A stretch of 64,000 bases of DNA from Burkholderiales bacterium (lineage in GTDB: Bacteria > Pseudomonadota > Gammaproteobacteria > Burkholderiales > SG8-41). The first letter of the stretch is position 1, and each line of letters opens with the position of its first letter. Under the pieces are notes generated by a model. That model had not been told where the DNA came from, made no database searches, and saw nothing but the letters and a program-made list of their open reading frames with translations. Made by a program: the position numbers and the translations under genes. Below are positions 61,811 to 64,000 of the stretch, one piece after another. The stretch spans positions 1 through 64,000 of the forward strand of contig JAUXYA010000011.1 in NCBI GenBank assembly GCA_030684405.1, given 5' to 3'.

Positions 61811-63206
61811 TTCCGTCGATGCGGAACGGGATATACAGCGAGTTGCCGCCCCGCCGCACCAGCAATGCAACGATACGCCCCTTCTCGAAACCACCCATCA
61901 ACTGCAGAAATTGTTCGACTGACTTCACGTCTTGATTGTTCACCGCAAGGATCACGTCGCCGCGCCGCAGTCCCGCCTGCGCCGCCGCTCCCTGCGCGCT
62001 GTCAAGCAGAATACCGCCTTCGACCTTGAGTTCCTTGCGCTGCGCTTCCGTGAGTTCCGAGAGCCCCATGCCGAAACGACTGCCGACTTGGGGCTGCGGC
62101 TTGCCGCCCCGTGCCTGGCGCACGCGTTCATCCGACAATTCCGCCACGGTCACTTGCAGGTCACGCGCAGTCTTGTTGCGCCAGATCTGGATGGCAACGC
62201 GACTGCCCGGCTTGGTACCGCCGACGACGCGCGGCAGGTCTTCGGATGAGTTCACCGGCTTGCCGTCAAAACGCAGGATGACGTCCCCAGCCTCCACCCC
62301 GGCCTTGTCGGCAGGTCCGCCCTTTTCCACTGAGTTGACCAGTGCGCCTTGTGGCTTGGGCAGGCCGAAGCCGTCAGCCAGCTCACGGGTGACCGGCTGG
62401 ATCACCACGCCGATGCGGCCCCGGGTGACTTTACCGGTGGTCCGCAGTTGCTGCGCGATGTCGTTCGCAACGTCGATCGGAATCGCGAAAGACAAACCCA
62501 TGAAGCCCCCGGTGCGGCTGTAGATCTGCGAGTTGACGCCAACCACCTCACCCCGGAGGTTGAACAGCGGACCACCCGAGTTGCCGGGATTCACAGCAAC
62601 ATCCGTCTGGATGAAGGGGACGAAATTTTCCTGCGGCAGCGAGCGGCCTTTCGCGCTGACAATGCCCGCGGTCACGGTATTCTCGAAACCGAAGGGCGAA
62701 CCGATGGCAACCACCCATTCACCGACCTTGAGCCGGTTGGGGTCGCCAAAACGGACCGTCGGCAGGCCGCCGGCATCGATCTTGATCAGGGCGACGTCCG
62801 TACGACGGTCAGTGCCAATCACTTTGGCCTTGAATTCACGTTTGTCCGTCAGCTTGACGTTGACCTCATCAGCACCTTCGACGACGTGCGCGTTGGTGAG
62901 GATGTAGCCTTCTGCGCTGATGATGAATCCGGATCCCAGCGACTGTGCCTGGAATTCACGCGGCCCCTGACCCGGATTCTGATTCGGGTTGTTCGGCATG
63001 AAGCGACGGAAAAACTCGTAAAACGGATCGTTCTCGTCCAGTTGCGGCAGCTGGCGTGCCAGCGGATTACGCGTTGCCGTCTGGGTCGTACTGATGTTGA
63101 CCACGGCAGGCCCCTGCCTTTCGACGAGCTCGGTAAAGTCCGGGAGCTGCGCGAAAGCCTGCAAAGGCACAAAAAGGCACAGGGCCAGAAAGAAATACCT
63201 GAACAT
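61803..63206 (-). CDS. mucD: Periplasmic serine protease, DegP/MucD family
   Basis: A 467-residue HtrA-type protease-chaperone with signal peptide (cleavage after AFAQ, about residue 20), trypsin domain with triad His107, Asp137 and Ser210 (NPGNSGGP), and two PDZ domains (about 265-355 and 375-465). It removes misfolded envelope proteins and dampens RpoE signalling. The ATG at 63206 is preferred: AGGAAAGG lies 6 nt upstream, while an ATG at 63230 has no ribosome-binding site. Follows mucB. Confidence 0.96.
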   Translation of the reverse strand: MFRYFFLALCLFVPLQAFAQLPDFTELVERQGPAVVNISTTQTATRNPLARQLPQLDENDPFYEFFRRFMPNNPNQNPGQGPREFQAQSLGSGFIISAEGYILTNAHVVEGADEVNVKLTDKREFKAKVIGTDRRTDVALIKIDAGGLPTVRFGDPNRLKVGEWVVAIGSPFGFENTVTAGIVSAKGRSLPQENFVPFIQTDVAVNPGNSGGPLFNLRGEVVGVNSQIYSRTGGFMGLSFAIPIDVANDIAQQLRTTGKVTRGRIGVVIQPVTRELADGFGLPKPQGALVNSVEKGGPADKAGVEAGDVILRFDGKPVNSSEDLPRVVGGTKPGSRVAIQIWRNKTARDLQVTVAELSDERVRQARGGKPQPQVGSRFGMGLSELTEAQRKELKVEGGILLDSAQGAAAQAGLRRGDVILAVNNQDVKSVEQFLQLMGGFEKGRIVALLVRRGGNSLYIPFRIDGNG

Positions 63207-63262
63207 GTTCAGCCTTTCCTGGGAATGCATGGAGGATAATGAATCGGGGGGAGGTAGCGCGC

Positions 63263-64000
63263 TCAGCGCAATGCGGTGGCCGCGGTCTTGGGCTCCAGCG
63301 AGCGCGCAAAGCGGAGCACCGTTTCAGCCGGGGTCTCACCAAGGATCGTCACAGTGTGGCCGGCGACCACATGACTGTAAATATGCAGGGCGCCCTGGTG
63401 CCTGAGCGCCTGTTTCTGGTCCGGTTTCGCGCCCGGTTCGATGAATATCGATACCGCGGCGAGTCCGTCGGAATACACCAGATGCGACGCCTTGCCTTTT
63501 TTGCCGACCATGGAGCGTCGCAACTCCATCAGTTTGCGGAATCCCGCGGGAGGTGACTGTACAACCCAGCCGGAATCTCCGGAGTCGTCCGCACTGAGGG
63601 CGGAGCGATCAACGCGCCAGTTCTGCTTTACGCTCATTGCCGCGTACTTCGACTGCACCATTTCACGCCGGAACGACCCGCCGATGTCCAGCGTGGAAAA
63701 GGCAAACGCTTCAAGCGTCTTGTTCTTGTCATTCAGAGTGCGCGCCTGCAATGGCAGCCCGGTATTCAGTTCGGCGCAAAAACGCCGTGTGTATCGCAGG
63801 TTATCGTTCGGTGTCAGTGTCACCCATTGACACTGCATGCCGGCCACCCGGTCCATGCCTCCCTTGACCACGTTGTAGTGCTGCACGATTTCCTGAATCT
63901 GTTCGACTCGCACCGGGAACTGACGCGAACCACGGGGATCAATCAGCACGGTCTTGCTGCCCGGCAGATAACAGGTCACCTGGTCGTTGTTGCGGATGAC
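63263..64000 (-). CDS. mucB: Sigma-E regulatory protein MucB/RseB (N-terminus outside the window)
   Basis: The C-terminal 245 residues of a periplasmic anti-sigma-factor protector; the 5' part lies beyond position 64000, so the GTG at 63979 is not a true start. The visible part has the MucB/RseB two-domain pattern: the LolA-like remnant (VTCYLPGSKTVLIDPR...) followed by a C-terminal domain (FRKLMELRRSMVGKKGKASHLVYSDGLAAVSIFIEP). It normally shields MucA/RseA from cleavage until lipids or LPS signal envelope stress. mucB precedes mucD in the same operon; rpoE and mucA are expected just outside. Confidence 0.93.
   Translation of the reverse strand, partial: VIRNNDQVTCYLPGSKTVLIDPRGSRQFPVRVEQIQEIVQHYNVVKGGMDRVAGMQCQWVTLTPNDNLRYTRRFCAELNTGLPLQARTLNDKNKTLEAFAFSTLDIGGSFRREMVQSKYAAMSVKQNWRVDRSALSADDSGDSGWVVQSPPAGFRKLMELRRSMVGKKGKASHLVYSDGLAAVSIFIEPGAKPDQKQALRHQGALHIYSHVVAGHTVTILGETPAETVLRFARSLEPKTAATALR

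Overview
The window is a 64 kb piece of a GC-rich betaproteobacterial chromosome, probably Burkholderiales or Nitrosomonadales; I cannot resolve the family. The evidence is gene order. ndk-rlmN-pilW-rodZ-ispG-hisS-yfgM-bamB-der-hfq-hflX-hflK-hflC-DUF2065-hisZ-purA-rnr-rlmB, and mucB-mucD-grx / lepA-lepB-DUF4845-rnc-era-recO-pdxJ-acpS-nagZ, are both arrangements characteristic of this class. An orphan Bug/TctC solute-binding protein and a TAXI-TRAP transporter fit the same group. Nearly all housekeeping genes lie on the minus strand and are tightly packed, with stop/start overlaps of the ATGA, GTGA or TTGA kind.

Layout. 1-549: the N-terminus of a two-partner-secretion exoprotein that runs off the left edge. 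764-3719: rlmB and rnr. 3720-4290: a plus-strand tRNA-Leu(CAG) with its promoter, and a four-helix-bundle (S23/IVP-like) gene bracketed by inverted repeats and inserted between the tRNA and the purA stop codon. 4292-19746: the long ndk-to-purA housekeeping block. 19858-23177: a TAXI-TRAP uptake system with a terminator between binding protein and permease. 23234-25552: tilS and accA. 25596-35174: an accessory stretch with a hydrolase, a cyclic-nucleotide-gated MscS-type channel, an MFS carrier, a DUF1932 dehydrogenase, a class III cyclase-FHA fusion, a NYN-LOTUS protein, a small membrane protein, an FlK-like thioesterase, an LLM flavin monooxygenase and a PEP-mutase-family decarboxylase. 35400-40634: a MoxR/DUF58/VWA locus with a membrane-anchored trypsin-like protease and a second, divergent VWA gene. 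40635-41158: a long intergenic region with a possible 26-residue gene, then tRNA-Arg(ACG) with terminator and promoter. 41239-49714: a catabolic/signalling stretch (HIBADH-like enzyme, Bug protein, MFS, ADP-forming acyl-CoA synthetase, DnaQ-like exonuclease, CAP-ED/CBS/DUF294 protein, USP). 49884-55318: DUF1178, a tRNA cluster (Leu-Cys-Gly), pgsA, uvrC, a UDG, nagZ and acpS. 55315-61472: pdxJ, recO, era, rnc, DUF4845, lepB and lepA. 61494-64000: terminator, glutaredoxin-like gene, mucD and the C-terminal part of mucB; rpoE-mucA would be expected just outside.

How the parts work together. The core blocks serve translation and RNA processing (rlmB, rnr, rlmN, hisS, tilS, der, era, rnc, lepA, hfq, tRNAs), envelope biogenesis and quality control (bamB, rodZ, pilW, hflKC, lepB, mucBD, nagZ, pgsA, accA, acpS) and purine, histidine, isoprenoid and pyridoxine synthesis. 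The accessory genes are separate small transcription units on both strands. Points most worth a second look are the inverted-repeat-bracketed IVP gene, a set of AT-rich intercistronic elements sharing the core AATTGATTTTA or a close relative, the cyclase-FHA protein whose conserved catalytic arginine is a tyrosine, the NYN-LOTUS protein, the divergent VWA arrangement at the MoxR locus, and a tiny ORF with a strong ribosome-binding site. I found no CRISPR array, complete insertion sequence, prophage or rRNA gene.
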